A stretch of DNA of 14,925 nucleotides. Origin: Bacillota bacterium. GTDB taxonomy: Bacteria > Bacillota_A > Clostridia > Peptostreptococcales > Anaerovoracaceae. The notes under the pieces are model-generated. The model was not told the DNA's origin. It was given only the letters and a program-made list of their open reading frames with translations, and ran no database searches. Of this stretch, positions 7,023 to 14,199 are shown in pieces (position 1 is the first letter of the stretch; every line of letters begins with the position of its first letter). The stretch lies in the NCBI GenBank assembly GCA_017437925.1, contig JAFRWQ010000220.1, positions 1-14,925 of the forward strand, given 5' to 3'. A program made the translations under genes and the position numbers.

Positions 7023-7144
7023 GGTTTACGGATACGTCTGCGGTTATCGGACGCAGATCCTAATGCGATCATGGATCGCTGGTGTGCCTGCAGTCATAGT
7101 CCAAAGGCCGTCTGCAATCATGACCCAAAGGTCCGTCCGACGTG
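7023..7144. other. Repeat-rich intergenic stretch upstream of prmC
   Basis: No coding region is visible. It holds two imperfect 20-nt direct repeats (7088-7107 and 7112-7131; 16 of 20 bases equal, period 24). It also holds a perfect palindrome GCGATC-ATG-GATCGC (7065-7079) and an inverted repeat TCTGCG / CGCAGA (7037-7042 and 7052-7057). It must contain the promoter of prmC if the terminator at 7145-7178 is efficient, but I could not pick out convincing -35 and -10 boxes. Confidence 0.5.
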
Positions 7145-7178
7145 AAAAAGCTTCGAAGGCCCGGGCTTTCGAAGCTTT
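7145..7178 (-). terminator. Intrinsic terminator closing the LCP-SLH-rho-DUF1385 operon
   Basis: An 11-bp perfect inverted repeat (AAAGCTTCGAA / TTCGAAGCTTT), extendable inward through GGC/GCC pairs to roughly 14 bp, lies about 34 nt after the TAG stop of the DUF1385 gene. On the minus strand the stem runs into TTTTTC, giving a short U-tract. Position, strength and orientation fit an intrinsic terminator at the end of the upstream operon. Confidence 0.85.
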
Positions 7179-7211
7179 CGCGGTCTATTTCGTTTTGTCC
7201 TTTATGTAGGC

Positions 7212-8249
7212 CTAGGTCTCTTCCTCGCTTTTTACGAGGCTTCCGTCCTGCTTTACGGTCCCGACCCAGTAATCGACGGGGACGTTCGGGTCCTCCTGGG
7301 AGGGCAGCACCGCCTTCATGGCGGCTATGGCGACCTCCAGCTGCTTAAGATCGGGCTCCGCAGTGGTGAGCTTTTGCAGCATTATGCCGGGAAGGCTCAG
7401 TACCTTCACCAGCTTGCTGTCATGGCGCCCCGTCCACTGCAGCAGTTCATAGGAGAGCCCCGCCACCACCGGTATCAGCAGAAGCCTTGAAAGTATGCGC
7501 TTTACAAGGCTAGGCCAGCCCAGCAGCGAAAAGACCAGCAGGGCTATCACCATGACGAACATGAGGAAGCTGGTGCCGCAGCGGGGGTGCAGGGTGTAGA
7601 AGGTCTGGGCGTTCTCGGGGGTCAGCTCAAGGCCGCTCTCAAAGCAGTGTATGGTCTTGTGCTCCGCCCCGTGGTACTGAAAGACCCTGTGGATCTCCTC
7701 CATGCGGCTGATGGCCAGCACGTATATCACGAACATGCATATCCTGAGCAGGCCCTCGCAGAGGTTCAGCAGGACCACGTTCTCAAGTCCCGCGCTCTTA
7801 AGGAAGTTCATCAGCAGGGTCGGAAGTATGATGAATATGCCCACGGTCATAAGTATCGAAAAGGCGACCGAAGAATAGAGCATGACGTTTTCCGCCCCCT
7901 TTTCCCCGAAATGCTTTTCGAGAAAGAGGGTCAGCCTGTCCTTTTCCTCTTCGGAGCCGCCGCTTCCCTGCTCTTTTTCAAGCTTTTCGAGTACCTCGGC
8001 CGAATAGAGCAGCACGCCGGTGCCCCTCACCAGGCTGGTAACGAAGGACATGACGCCCCTCACCACCGGCCACTTCTTCCACTTGGCGGGGGCGGGAAGA
8101 GGCTCCACAGTGAGATGTATGTCGCCGGAGGGCTCGCGCATGGCGATGGCGAGGGCTCTTGAACCCTGCATCATCAGCCCCTCCAGTATGGCCTGCCCGC
8201 CCACCTTGGTGGGGGAGGCGTTTTTCATGAATATCCTGTCAAGATCCAT
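7212..8249 (-). CDS. DUF1385 family membrane protein (YqhQ-like)
   Basis: A 345-residue membrane protein of the DUF1385 family (Bacillus subtilis YqhQ is the best-known member; its biochemical function is not established). Family hallmarks are GGQAILEGLMMQG at 17-29, QYHGAEHKTIHCFE at 191-204, HPRCGTSF at 221-228 and QLEVAIAA at 303-310. The His/Glu/Cys-rich motifs look metal-binding or catalytic, which is inference. Predicted membrane spans lie near 125-150, 158-180, 228-246 and 252-270. A hydrophilic tail of about 35 residues follows the last motif. The start is uncertain: ATG at 8249 has a weak AGGG, whereas Met8 (ATG at 8228) has AGGA at good spacing and gives an N-terminus closer to YqhQ. 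It starts 30 nt after rho and is the last gene of the operon. In many Firmicutes it sits between rho/rpmE and prmC. Confidence 0.93.
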   Translation of the reverse strand: MDLDRIFMKNASPTKVGGQAILEGLMMQGSRALAIAMREPSGDIHLTVEPLPAPAKWKKWPVVRGVMSFVTSLVRGTGVLLYSAEVLEKLEKEQGSGGSEEEKDRLTLFLEKHFGEKGAENVMLYSSVAFSILMTVGIFIILPTLLMNFLKSAGLENVVLLNLCEGLLRICMFVIYVLAISRMEEIHRVFQYHGAEHKTIHCFESGLELTPENAQTFYTLHPRCGTSFLMFVMVIALLVFSLLGWPSLVKRILSRLLLIPVVAGLSYELLQWTGRHDSKLVKVLSLPGIMLQKLTTAEPDLKQLEVAIAAMKAVLPSQEDPNVPVDYWVGTVKQDGSLVKSEEET

Positions 8250-8279
8250 TGGATGCCCTGATCCCGTCCTTTCGGCCTC

Positions 8280-10085
8280 TTACAGCCTTATTTTCTTGAA
8301 GCGCTCGATGAAATCGGCGTTCTTTCTGGTGTGGACCAGCTCGAAGACTATCTTTTCGGTGGCGTCCTGTATGCCCATGTCGGCCACGGCCCGCCTCATC
8401 ATCCAGACGGCCTCCAGCTCGTCGGGGCTCATGAGCATGTCCTCGCGGCGGGTGCCCGACTTGTTCAGGTTGATGGCCGGGAAGATGCGCTTTTCGGAGA
8501 GCTTGCGGTCCAGGTGTATCCCCATGTTGCCGGTGCCCTTGAATTCCTCGAATATCATGTCGTCCATGCGGCTGCCGGTCTCGATGAGGGCCGTCGCCAG
8601 GATGGTGATGCTGCCGCCCTCCTCCATGTTCCTCGCGGCGCCGAAGAATTTCTTGGGCTTGTAGAGGGCCGCAGGGTCGAGTCCGCCGGACAGGGTCCTG
8701 CCCGAGGGGGGCTCCACCAGGTTGTAGGCCCTGGAGAGACGGGTGATTGAGTCGAGGAGTATGATGACGTCCTTTCCGTGCTCGGCCAGCCTCATGGCCC
8801 TTGCCAGGACCATCTCGGCCACCTTCACGTGGTGCTGGGGCTGCTCGTCGAAGGTTGAGTATATGACCTCGCCGTTTATGGAGCGCTTCATGTCGGTGAC
8901 TTCCTCGGGGCGCTCGTCTATGAGCAGGACTATGAGTTCGGCGTCGAGGCCCTGCTTTTCGATGCTCTGGGCGATCTGCTTGAGTATTGTGGTCTTGCCC
9001 GCCTTGGGGGGCGCGACTATGAGGCCTCTCTGGCCGAAGCCTATGGGGGCCACCAGGTCGGTCATGCGCATGGAGAGAGCCGCGCTGCCCTTTTCAAGCA
9101 CTATGCGCCTGTCGGGGTAGATGGGAGTGAGCTCCGAGAAATCCTTTCTCCTGATGGCCTTGCCCGGCTCGTCGCCGTTGACGGTCTTAACGAAGAGCAG
9201 GGCCCCGAAGCGGTCGCCCTCGGCCGCGGGCCTGGCGATGCACTCTATCATGTCGCCGGTCTTGAGGTTGAAGCGGCGGATCTGGATCTGGCTTACGTAT
9301 ATGTCCTCGTCGGAGGTCATGAAGTTCTCAAATCGCAGGAAGCCGTAGCCCTGCTCGGTGACCTCGAGTATGCCTTTGGTCTCGAAGCGGCCGTCCTTGA
9401 GCTCATAGGTCCTCTTGGCCTTTTCATCTTTGCGCTCTTCGGGCTTTTCTTCACGGGGCTTTTCGGCGGCTTCTTCGGCCGCGGGAACGGCAGCGGGAAC
9501 GGGATCCGGCTCTCCGGTCTTTACGATCTCAACGATCAGGGGTTCTTTCACCTTAGGAGAGGCGGTTTCTTCCGCCTTTTCGGAGGTCTTTTCGGGAGCC
9601 GCCTGAGCCTTCTTTTTGGCGGGCCTCCCCCTCTTCTTGGGGGCGGGAGCGGGCTCCGCCTGCTCCGGCTTTCCGGCCTCTTCTTCGGGCTTCGGCCCGG
9701 CCTTTTCCTGCTTTTCGGCAGGTTTTTCAGCCTTAGCCGCCGAGTTTTCGGGCTCCGAAACCGCTTTCCGGTCCTTTTCTTCCGGCTTTTCCGCAGAGTC
9801 ACCGGCCGCTTTATCTGCCTTTGGCTTCCTTCCCCTCTTCTTGGGGGCGGGTTTTTCAGTCTTTTCTTCCGGCTTTCCGGCAGGGGCATTTCCGGCTTCG
9901 GCCTGTTTCTTTTCCTCTTCGGCCCTTTCCCTGTCCCTCTCCTTTGCCTCGGCTTCTTCGGCCATCTTTATAAGGATGTCCAAAAGCTCCTTCTTCTTCA
10001 TGGCGGCGGCCCCGGGTATCTTCAGGGCCTTTCCTATCTCTCTCAATTCCGCCACCTTTTTTTCGCGAAGAAGATCCAGTTCCAT
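8280..10085 (-). CDS. rho: Transcription termination factor Rho with a long disordered N-terminal insert
   Basis: Hexameric RNA-dependent ATPase/helicase that ends transcription. 601 residues, against about 420-430 for compact Rho. Residues 1-45 are the Rho N-terminal helical domain. Residues about 46-227 are a low-complexity Lys/Glu/Ala/Pro insert with two near-identical basic motifs, PKKRGRKPK (81-89) and PKKRGRPAK (149-157), resembling AT-hooks. Residues about 235-300 form the cold-shock-like RNA-binding domain (GYGFLRF 246-252). The ATPase core has Walker A VAPPKAGKTT (357-366), LLIDERPEEV (387-396), Walker B VIILLDSITR (440-449), the Q-loop SGRTLSGGLD (461-470) and the R-loop EFKGTGNM (514-521). 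All look intact. The ATG is 2 nt beyond the stop of the SLH-protein gene, with GAGG inside that gene's end, so translational coupling is likely. Co-transcribed with LCP, SLH and DUF1385 genes; rpmE is absent. Confidence 0.97.
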   Translation of the reverse strand: MELDLLREKKVAELREIGKALKIPGAAAMKKKELLDILIKMAEEAEAKERDRERAEEEKKQAEAGNAPAGKPEEKTEKPAPKKRGRKPKADKAAGDSAEKPEEKDRKAVSEPENSAAKAEKPAEKQEKAGPKPEEEAGKPEQAEPAPAPKKRGRPAKKKAQAAPEKTSEKAEETASPKVKEPLIVEIVKTGEPDPVPAAVPAAEEAAEKPREEKPEERKDEKAKRTYELKDGRFETKGILEVTEQGYGFLRFENFMTSDEDIYVSQIQIRRFNLKTGDMIECIARPAAEGDRFGALLFVKTVNGDEPGKAIRRKDFSELTPIYPDRRIVLEKGSAALSMRMTDLVAPIGFGQRGLIVAPPKAGKTTILKQIAQSIEKQGLDAELIVLLIDERPEEVTDMKRSINGEVIYSTFDEQPQHHVKVAEMVLARAMRLAEHGKDVIILLDSITRLSRAYNLVEPPSGRTLSGGLDPAALYKPKKFFGAARNMEEGGSITILATALIETGSRMDDMIFEEFKGTGNMGIHLDRKLSEKRIFPAINLNKSGTRREDMLMSPDELEAVWMMRRAVADMGIQDATEKIVFELVHTRKNADFIERFKKIRL

Positions 10086-10087
10086 AA

Positions 10088-11326
10088 TTACCTCATTTCA
10101 AGTATTACAATGCCGTCGGCTATGAACCGGCAGCTGCGGTCCTTTTTCAATTCGCCCTGGGTCAGGGACTCGGAGGTGAGCACGAAGCTCACCCTGGTGT
10201 TGTCCTCGAGCCTCATGTTGAGCAGCTTGTGGTCGGGCCTGTCCTTAAGGCTTATGATGCTGCCGCTCCGGACTGCGGGCGCGGTCTGTATCACCACGGC
10301 GGGCTCTCCGAAAGCGTAGCAGGAGACGTTCAGGGTCTCCCCTTCAAGGCCCGCCAGGACGGGGAAGTCCACAGCCGTCCCGTCCAGCACCAGGTCGGTC
10401 CCGGGCTGAACGACATAGGAGAAGGTCCCGCCGTCGTCTTTAAAAGTCAATATCCCGGACTGCTTCCCCGCAGAGACCAGCTCGGCGGAAAAGCTCAGCA
10501 TCCTGTCGGAGAGCTTTAGGGAATCCAGGTATTTCGCGCTGTCGTAAAGGGACGAACCTTCGATGAAGCTTCCGTCCTCCCTGAGCATACCGTAGTCGGT
10601 GACCGCGCCAGCGGCTTCATCGGCCTTGACGCCCAGAAGCCTTGTGCATATGGTCGCCATCTCGGAGCGCTTAACACCGTTTTTCGGATAGAACATGCCC
10701 TTGTTTCCCTGCATTATGCCGTGCCTGTAGAGGGCGTCCATGTATACCAGCATCCCGGGATCGGCGTCTTCGGAATCCTCGTAGACCGGCCTGAAAAAGG
10801 CGGCCTCCTCGCAGCCCAGGGCCTTTGAGGTCCACTTGGCTATGAGCTGGCGGCTCGCATAGGAATAACCGCCCGACCTTCCGTCGGCGTCGGTCTCGGT
10901 GGAAAAATCGTCTTCGCTGCAGATGCCCCGGGAAAGGGCGTAGGAAACAAATTCTCTGGCCCAGGCGGGTATCCCCCTGGGTTCTCCCGTAACGGTAGGA
11001 TCGTAGTCTTCGTAAAACCCGCTGTACTCGGGGACGGGGTCTTCGCTCAGGGCCCCCGCCAGCTTAAGAGTGTTGTACAGCATCACCAGGCACTCCTGCT
11101 TGGTAACGTTCCTTTCGGGCCGGAATTCCGCGCTGCCGTCCGCCAGGACGTAGCCCTCGATGAGGCCCGAGCTTTTGGCGAGGCCTATGTATGGTATCGC
11201 CCAATAGCCCTCCCTCACGTCGGTGAATCCGGCTTCGGCGAAGGACGGGGAAGCAAACGCGGCGGAGAGGATGAGCAGCAGGACCAGGGCCGCGCCTGCG
11301 CGTCCCGCCGTCCTTAAGGCTCTCAC
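10088..11326 (-). CDS. Secreted protein with N-terminal SLH repeats
   Basis: A 412-residue exported protein. The Sec signal peptide (about 1-30, ending PSFA-EA) is of signal peptidase I type, with no lipobox. SLH-like repeats span about 34-90 (FTDVREGYWAIPYI), 115-172 (divergent) and 188-233 (GMFYPKNGVKRSEMATICTRLLG). The C-terminal half (about 240-412) is a beta-rich region I do not recognise. It differs from the lipoprotein family at the other end of the window: SLH repeats are N-terminal, and the Cys before each motif is missing. Translation starts at GTG (11326-11324), overlapping the LCP stop as GTGA and preceded by a strong AAGGAG 5 nt upstream. The gene lies between an LCP wall-polymer transferase and rho, so it may bind the polymer the LCP enzyme attaches. 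That link is inferred. Confidence 0.9.
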   Translation of the reverse strand: MRALRTAGRAGAALVLLLILSAAFASPSFAEAGFTDVREGYWAIPYIGLAKSSGLIEGYVLADGSAEFRPERNVTKQECLVMLYNTLKLAGALSEDPVPEYSGFYEDYDPTVTGEPRGIPAWAREFVSYALSRGICSEDDFSTETDADGRSGGYSYASRQLIAKWTSKALGCEEAAFFRPVYEDSEDADPGMLVYMDALYRHGIMQGNKGMFYPKNGVKRSEMATICTRLLGVKADEAAGAVTDYGMLREDGSFIEGSSLYDSAKYLDSLKLSDRMLSFSAELVSAGKQSGILTFKDDGGTFSYVVQPGTDLVLDGTAVDFPVLAGLEGETLNVSCYAFGEPAVVIQTAPAVRSGSIISLKDRPDHKLLNMRLEDNTRVSFVLTSESLTQGELKKDRSCRFIADGIVILEMR

Positions 11327-12459
11327 GGAGTCTCCTTCTTCTCCCCGGCCGGCTCTTCCTCTTCGTTCATGCCGTAGATCTCCTCGAGCATGGAATAGAC
11401 CTTCTTCTTGTCGACCTGCCAGAAGGAGAGGCCCGATATCGTCACGTCGGTCCCGGGCATGGCGTACATGGTGATGTCCTCGGCGGAGAGGCCTTTCATG
11501 GCCTTCTTGGCCACCTTAAAGCCGGTGGTCAGGGTGATGTTGTGGTCAATGTTCTCTACGCAGAACTTGACGACCTTGAGCAGGTTGCCCCTCTTGAGGC
11601 ATTCGGACAGGACCTTCTGCACGAATTCCCTCTGGACCTCCGACCTCTGTATGTCGCCGCCGCTGTAGCTCTTGTAGCCCTGGGAGGCGTACCAGGGGTT
11701 GGTGTGCCTGAAGCGGAGGAACTCCACCACGTTGCTGGAATCTATGGTCTGCAGGCCCTTGGGTATGTCGATGTGCAGCTCCTTGCCCTTGGTGGTGTCG
11801 TCGTACTTCATGTGGAAGGGTATGTTGACCTCGACCCCTCCTATCACGTCCATTATGCCCTTAAGATCCTCGTACTCCACTATGGCGTAGTAGTGTATGG
11901 GCATGCCGTAGAGTATGTCGGAGACCGCCGCGGCGACGGCCTCGGCTCCCGCCTTCTCAGGCTCGTTCTTGTCCTTGCCGTAGTAGACGCGGTATATGCA
12001 GTTGATCTTGTTCTCGGCCTCGTTGTCGGTCTTCCTGCGGAAGTAGTAGGTGTCGCGGGGGACGGAGATTATGCTGACGTGCTGGTTCTCCATGTCGTAG
12101 CTGGCCACCATTATGGTGTCGCTCATCATGTCTGCGATGCCCAAAAGCAGCACGTTGACCCTGTCCTGCTTTGAAAAGACCTCGTAAAAGGGGCTGTCCT
12201 CGTCCACGACTATGGGCATCATGTCCTGGGAGAGCCTCTCGTCTATATCGTCGATCTCGTAGACTATGGGTTCATCGGGCTTGGACGGATCCTCCGGCGC
12301 GGGATCGGCCTGGGCGGTCTGCTCGGGCGGCGTCTCGGCGGGCTTGTCCTTAGATATGCCCATGGCGGTTATAAGGACTGTCGCCAGTACGAAGACCCCC
12401 AAAAATATCAGTATGGTGGAAGCTCCCTGCTTCCCCTTTTTCTTGTTTTCTGTCGTCAT
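11323..12459 (-). CDS. LCP (LytR-CpsA-Psr) family cell-wall polymer transferase
   Basis: LCP enzymes move undecaprenyl-linked wall polymers onto peptidoglycan outside the membrane. The 378-residue product has a short basic cytoplasmic tail, one membrane span (about 14-35), and a Pro/Glu-rich linker to about 70. The LCP domain covers about 98-340. Motifs seen: VNVLLLGIAD (101-110), MSDTIMVASY (112-121), ISVPRDTYYF (131-140), KINCIY (151-156), IGGVEVNIP (206-214), FLRFRH (247-252) and SGGDIQRSEVQREF (266-279). Catalytic-pocket residues Asp114, Arg135, Arg249/251, Asp269, Arg272 and Gln276 are kept. The Arg that usually precedes the SDT triad is Met112, in a shortened loop, a pattern I recall from a clostridial LCP subgroup. 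It is the first gene after the promoter at 12592-12620 and overlaps the SLH-protein gene by 4 nt. The target polymer is not known; the SLH neighbour suggests an SLH-binding secondary wall polymer. Confidence 0.93.
   Translation of the reverse strand: MTTENKKKGKQGASTILIFLGVFVLATVLITAMGISKDKPAETPPEQTAQADPAPEDPSKPDEPIVYEIDDIDERLSQDMMPIVVDEDSPFYEVFSKQDRVNVLLLGIADMMSDTIMVASYDMENQHVSIISVPRDTYYFRRKTDNEAENKINCIYRVYYGKDKNEPEKAGAEAVAAAVSDILYGMPIHYYAIVEYEDLKGIMDVIGGVEVNIPFHMKYDDTTKGKELHIDIPKGLQTIDSSNVVEFLRFRHTNPWYASQGYKSYSGGDIQRSEVQREFVQKVLSECLKRGNLLKVVKFCVENIDHNITLTTGFKVAKKAMKGLSAEDITMYAMPGTDVTISGLSFWQVDKKKVYSMLEEIYGMNEEEEPAGEKKETP
11327..11337 (-). promoter_or_regulatory. Ribosome binding site that decides the GTG start of the SLH gene
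   Basis: AAGGAG (11337-11332) lies 5 nt before GTG at 11326, inside the last codons of the LCP gene. No ATG near this position is in frame, and the GTGA overlap with the LCP stop indicates translational coupling. Confidence 0.8.
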
Positions 12460-12499
12460 AGGTGTTTCCCTGAGATCCCCTTTTGATATATGCGGCTGT

Positions 12500-12546
12500 G
12501 CGCGTCGGGCGCGCCCCTGTTTTGCGGGCCGGATCCCCTATCCGGC
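12500..12546 (-). other. Structured leader of the LCP-SLH-rho-DUF1385 operon
   Basis: Between the promoter and the LCP start lies a leader of about 125 nt with two GC-rich hairpins. One is a 7-bp stem GCCGGAT / ATCCGGC with a 5-nt loop (12528-12546). The other is a 5-bp stem GCGCG / CGCGC (12500-12514). Neither is followed by a T-run, so this is not an obvious intrinsic attenuator. Because the operon encodes Rho, Rho-dependent control in this leader is possible, which is inference from how rho genes are often self-regulated. Confidence 0.45.
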
Positions 12547-12591
12547 GCCGGGCGGGCTTTTTCGCGCAAGTCACAGACTTACAGTTAACAC

Positions 12592-12620
12592 ATTATACCC
12601 ATACGAAGGGCGTTTGTCAG
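12592..12620 (-). promoter_or_regulatory. Strong sigma-A promoter of the LCP-SLH-rho-DUF1385 operon
   Basis: On the minus strand, CTGACA (12620-12615), 17 nt, then a perfect TATAAT (12597-12592). The -35 box matches the consensus at 5 of 6 positions. AT-rich sequence just upstream of the -35 (AATTCACAATAAAAATA) could serve as an UP element. Transcription would start near 12585. This is the best promoter in the window. Confidence 0.85.
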
Positions 12621-12666
12621 TATTTTTATTGTGAATTTTCAGGCAAGGCCGCCCTTTTGCCCCGAT

Positions 12667-14199
12667 CTATTCGCTTTTTCCGTCTTTTTTGCGGCCCAAA
12701 AGCTGCCCTATGAGCTGAAGCTCGCTGAAGCGGAAGACCTTGAGCAGGACCAGATACGCTATGACCGCAAGGCCGCAGCAGGCGGCAAGCTTCACAAGGC
12801 CGCCTCCCGTAAAGGCGAAGAGCAACCTGCTTCCCCCGACCGAAGCCAGGGAGATCGCGGCGATCAGGACTATTGCCTTATATGAGGACAGCAGCTTTAT
12901 CTCCGGATATTTGCGCCTGAAGGCGAGGCCCAGCAGGAGGGTGTTTACCATCGAGGCGATGCTGGTCGCGAAAGCCAGGCCCGAGTGGCCCATGGGTCCC
13001 ACCAATATGAGGTTAAGGACTATGTTGAGGGCAACGCTTATGACCGAGCATATGACCGCGGTCTTCGTGTCGTGGAGGGAGTAGTAGATCTTGGTTATGA
13101 GGGTGTTGACCGAAAGGAAGGCGAGGCCCAGGGAGTAGAACAGGAAAGCGGAGGCGGTGAGGTCCGTGGCCCCGCTGCTGAAGGCTCCCCTCTCGTATAC
13201 GACCCTGATGAGGTCGGTGGAATAGAAGGCAAGGCCCATGCTGATGGGCACCGCCAGCACGCATATCAGCCTTATGCCCCTTTCGGAGAGGTCGCTCACC
13301 CTGTCCAGGTCTCCCTGCACGTAGGCCTTGTTGAGCCTGGGGTAAAGTATGGTGACGAAGATGGCGATGGTTAGGCTCGATATGGCGTTGATTATCTGGT
13401 TGGAGTAGTTGAGGGCCGAGACGCAGCCTTCCTCAAGGCCCGAGGCCAGTATCCTGTCGATGGCGAGATTGATCTGGCTTACGGAGCCTCCGATGAAGAT
13501 GGGGACCGCAAGGCCCAGCACGTCCTTCACCCCCTGGCTTAAAGTGAAGTCGGGGCTGTAGGCGAAGCCCTTCCTTTTGGCCGTGAGGAAATGGGAGAGG
13601 CCCATGACGGCGGCGGAAAGCACCGGCCCCAGTATGAGGAGGCGGTGGTCGGTCTTCGCGCTCACCATGACGGTAAGTATGAGGGTGAGGTTGGCGGGTA
13701 TCGAGAAGATCATCTGGGGGAGGAAGACTCCCTTGCAGTTGAGCCAGGCCCCGAAGATGTAGGTCAGAACGTTGAAGAAGAGGACAAGGAAGGCGAAGCG
13801 CAGGTAGAAGGCGGTCAGGGACGCGGTCTCCTCCTGAAAGCCGGGGGCGAAGACGGAGGTGAGGGGCCTTGCCAGAAGGCAGCCGAGAGCCACCACCGAC
13901 GCCACAATGAGCATCTCAAGATTGACCAGCCGGCTGGTAAAGCGGCCCGCGGCCTCCTCCCCCTCCTTTTCGGACTTTTCCGAAAAAATGGGTATGTAGG
14001 AGGTCCCGACAGCGCTTATCATGGCGGCCATGAGGCTGTTGGGTATGGACTGGGCCATTATGTAGGCGTCGGTGATGACGCCGGCTCCGTAGCAGTCGGC
14101 CAGGACCACCTCTCTTGCGAAGCCCAGCAGCTTGGTGAAGGCTGTGAGCATGGCCATGAAGAGGGCGAGCCTGGCGGTGCCTATAGTTCTATCCTTCAT
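12667..14199 (-). CDS. murJ: Lipid II flippase MurJ
   Basis: MurJ moves the peptidoglycan precursor lipid II across the cytoplasmic membrane. The 510-residue product is a polytopic membrane protein of the MviN/MurJ group of the MOP superfamily, with about 14 hydrophobic segments. Typical motifs are LLGFAREVVLADCYGAG (24-40), TDAYIMAQSIPN (43-54), FAPGF (117-121), LYPRLNKAY (285-293) and YYSLHDTKTAV (372-382). A GP-x-GHSGLA motif lies at 401-409. Arg29 in GFARE and Arg249 are candidates for the cavity arginines needed for lipid II binding. The frame is open upstream to 14352, but those extra codons overlap the preceding gene in another frame and are Pro/Ser/Trp-rich, so I start at ATG 14199. 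It overlaps the ligase-like gene by 11 nt, indicating translational coupling. Confidence 0.93.
   Translation of the reverse strand: MKDRTIGTARLALFMAMLTAFTKLLGFAREVVLADCYGAGVITDAYIMAQSIPNSLMAAMISAVGTSYIPIFSEKSEKEGEEAAGRFTSRLVNLEMLIVASVVALGCLLARPLTSVFAPGFQEETASLTAFYLRFAFLVLFFNVLTYIFGAWLNCKGVFLPQMIFSIPANLTLILTVMVSAKTDHRLLILGPVLSAAVMGLSHFLTAKRKGFAYSPDFTLSQGVKDVLGLAVPIFIGGSVSQINLAIDRILASGLEEGCVSALNYSNQIINAISSLTIAIFVTILYPRLNKAYVQGDLDRVSDLSERGIRLICVLAVPISMGLAFYSTDLIRVVYERGAFSSGATDLTASAFLFYSLGLAFLSVNTLITKIYYSLHDTKTAVICSVISVALNIVLNLILVGPMGHSGLAFATSIASMVNTLLLGLAFRRKYPEIKLLSSYKAIVLIAAISLASVGGSRLLFAFTGGGLVKLAACCGLAVIAYLVLLKVFRFSELQLIGQLLGRKKDGKSE

Noticed and set aside
7023..7144. CRISPR array or tRNA in the repeat-rich spacer before prmC
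   Set aside because: Only two imperfect repeats with a 4-nt gap between them, and no cloverleaf or tRNA-like CCA end.
12620..12666. Possible intrinsic terminator after murJ
   Set aside because: Only short GGC/GCC and AAGG/CCTT pairings with no T-run on the minus strand; not good enough to call.
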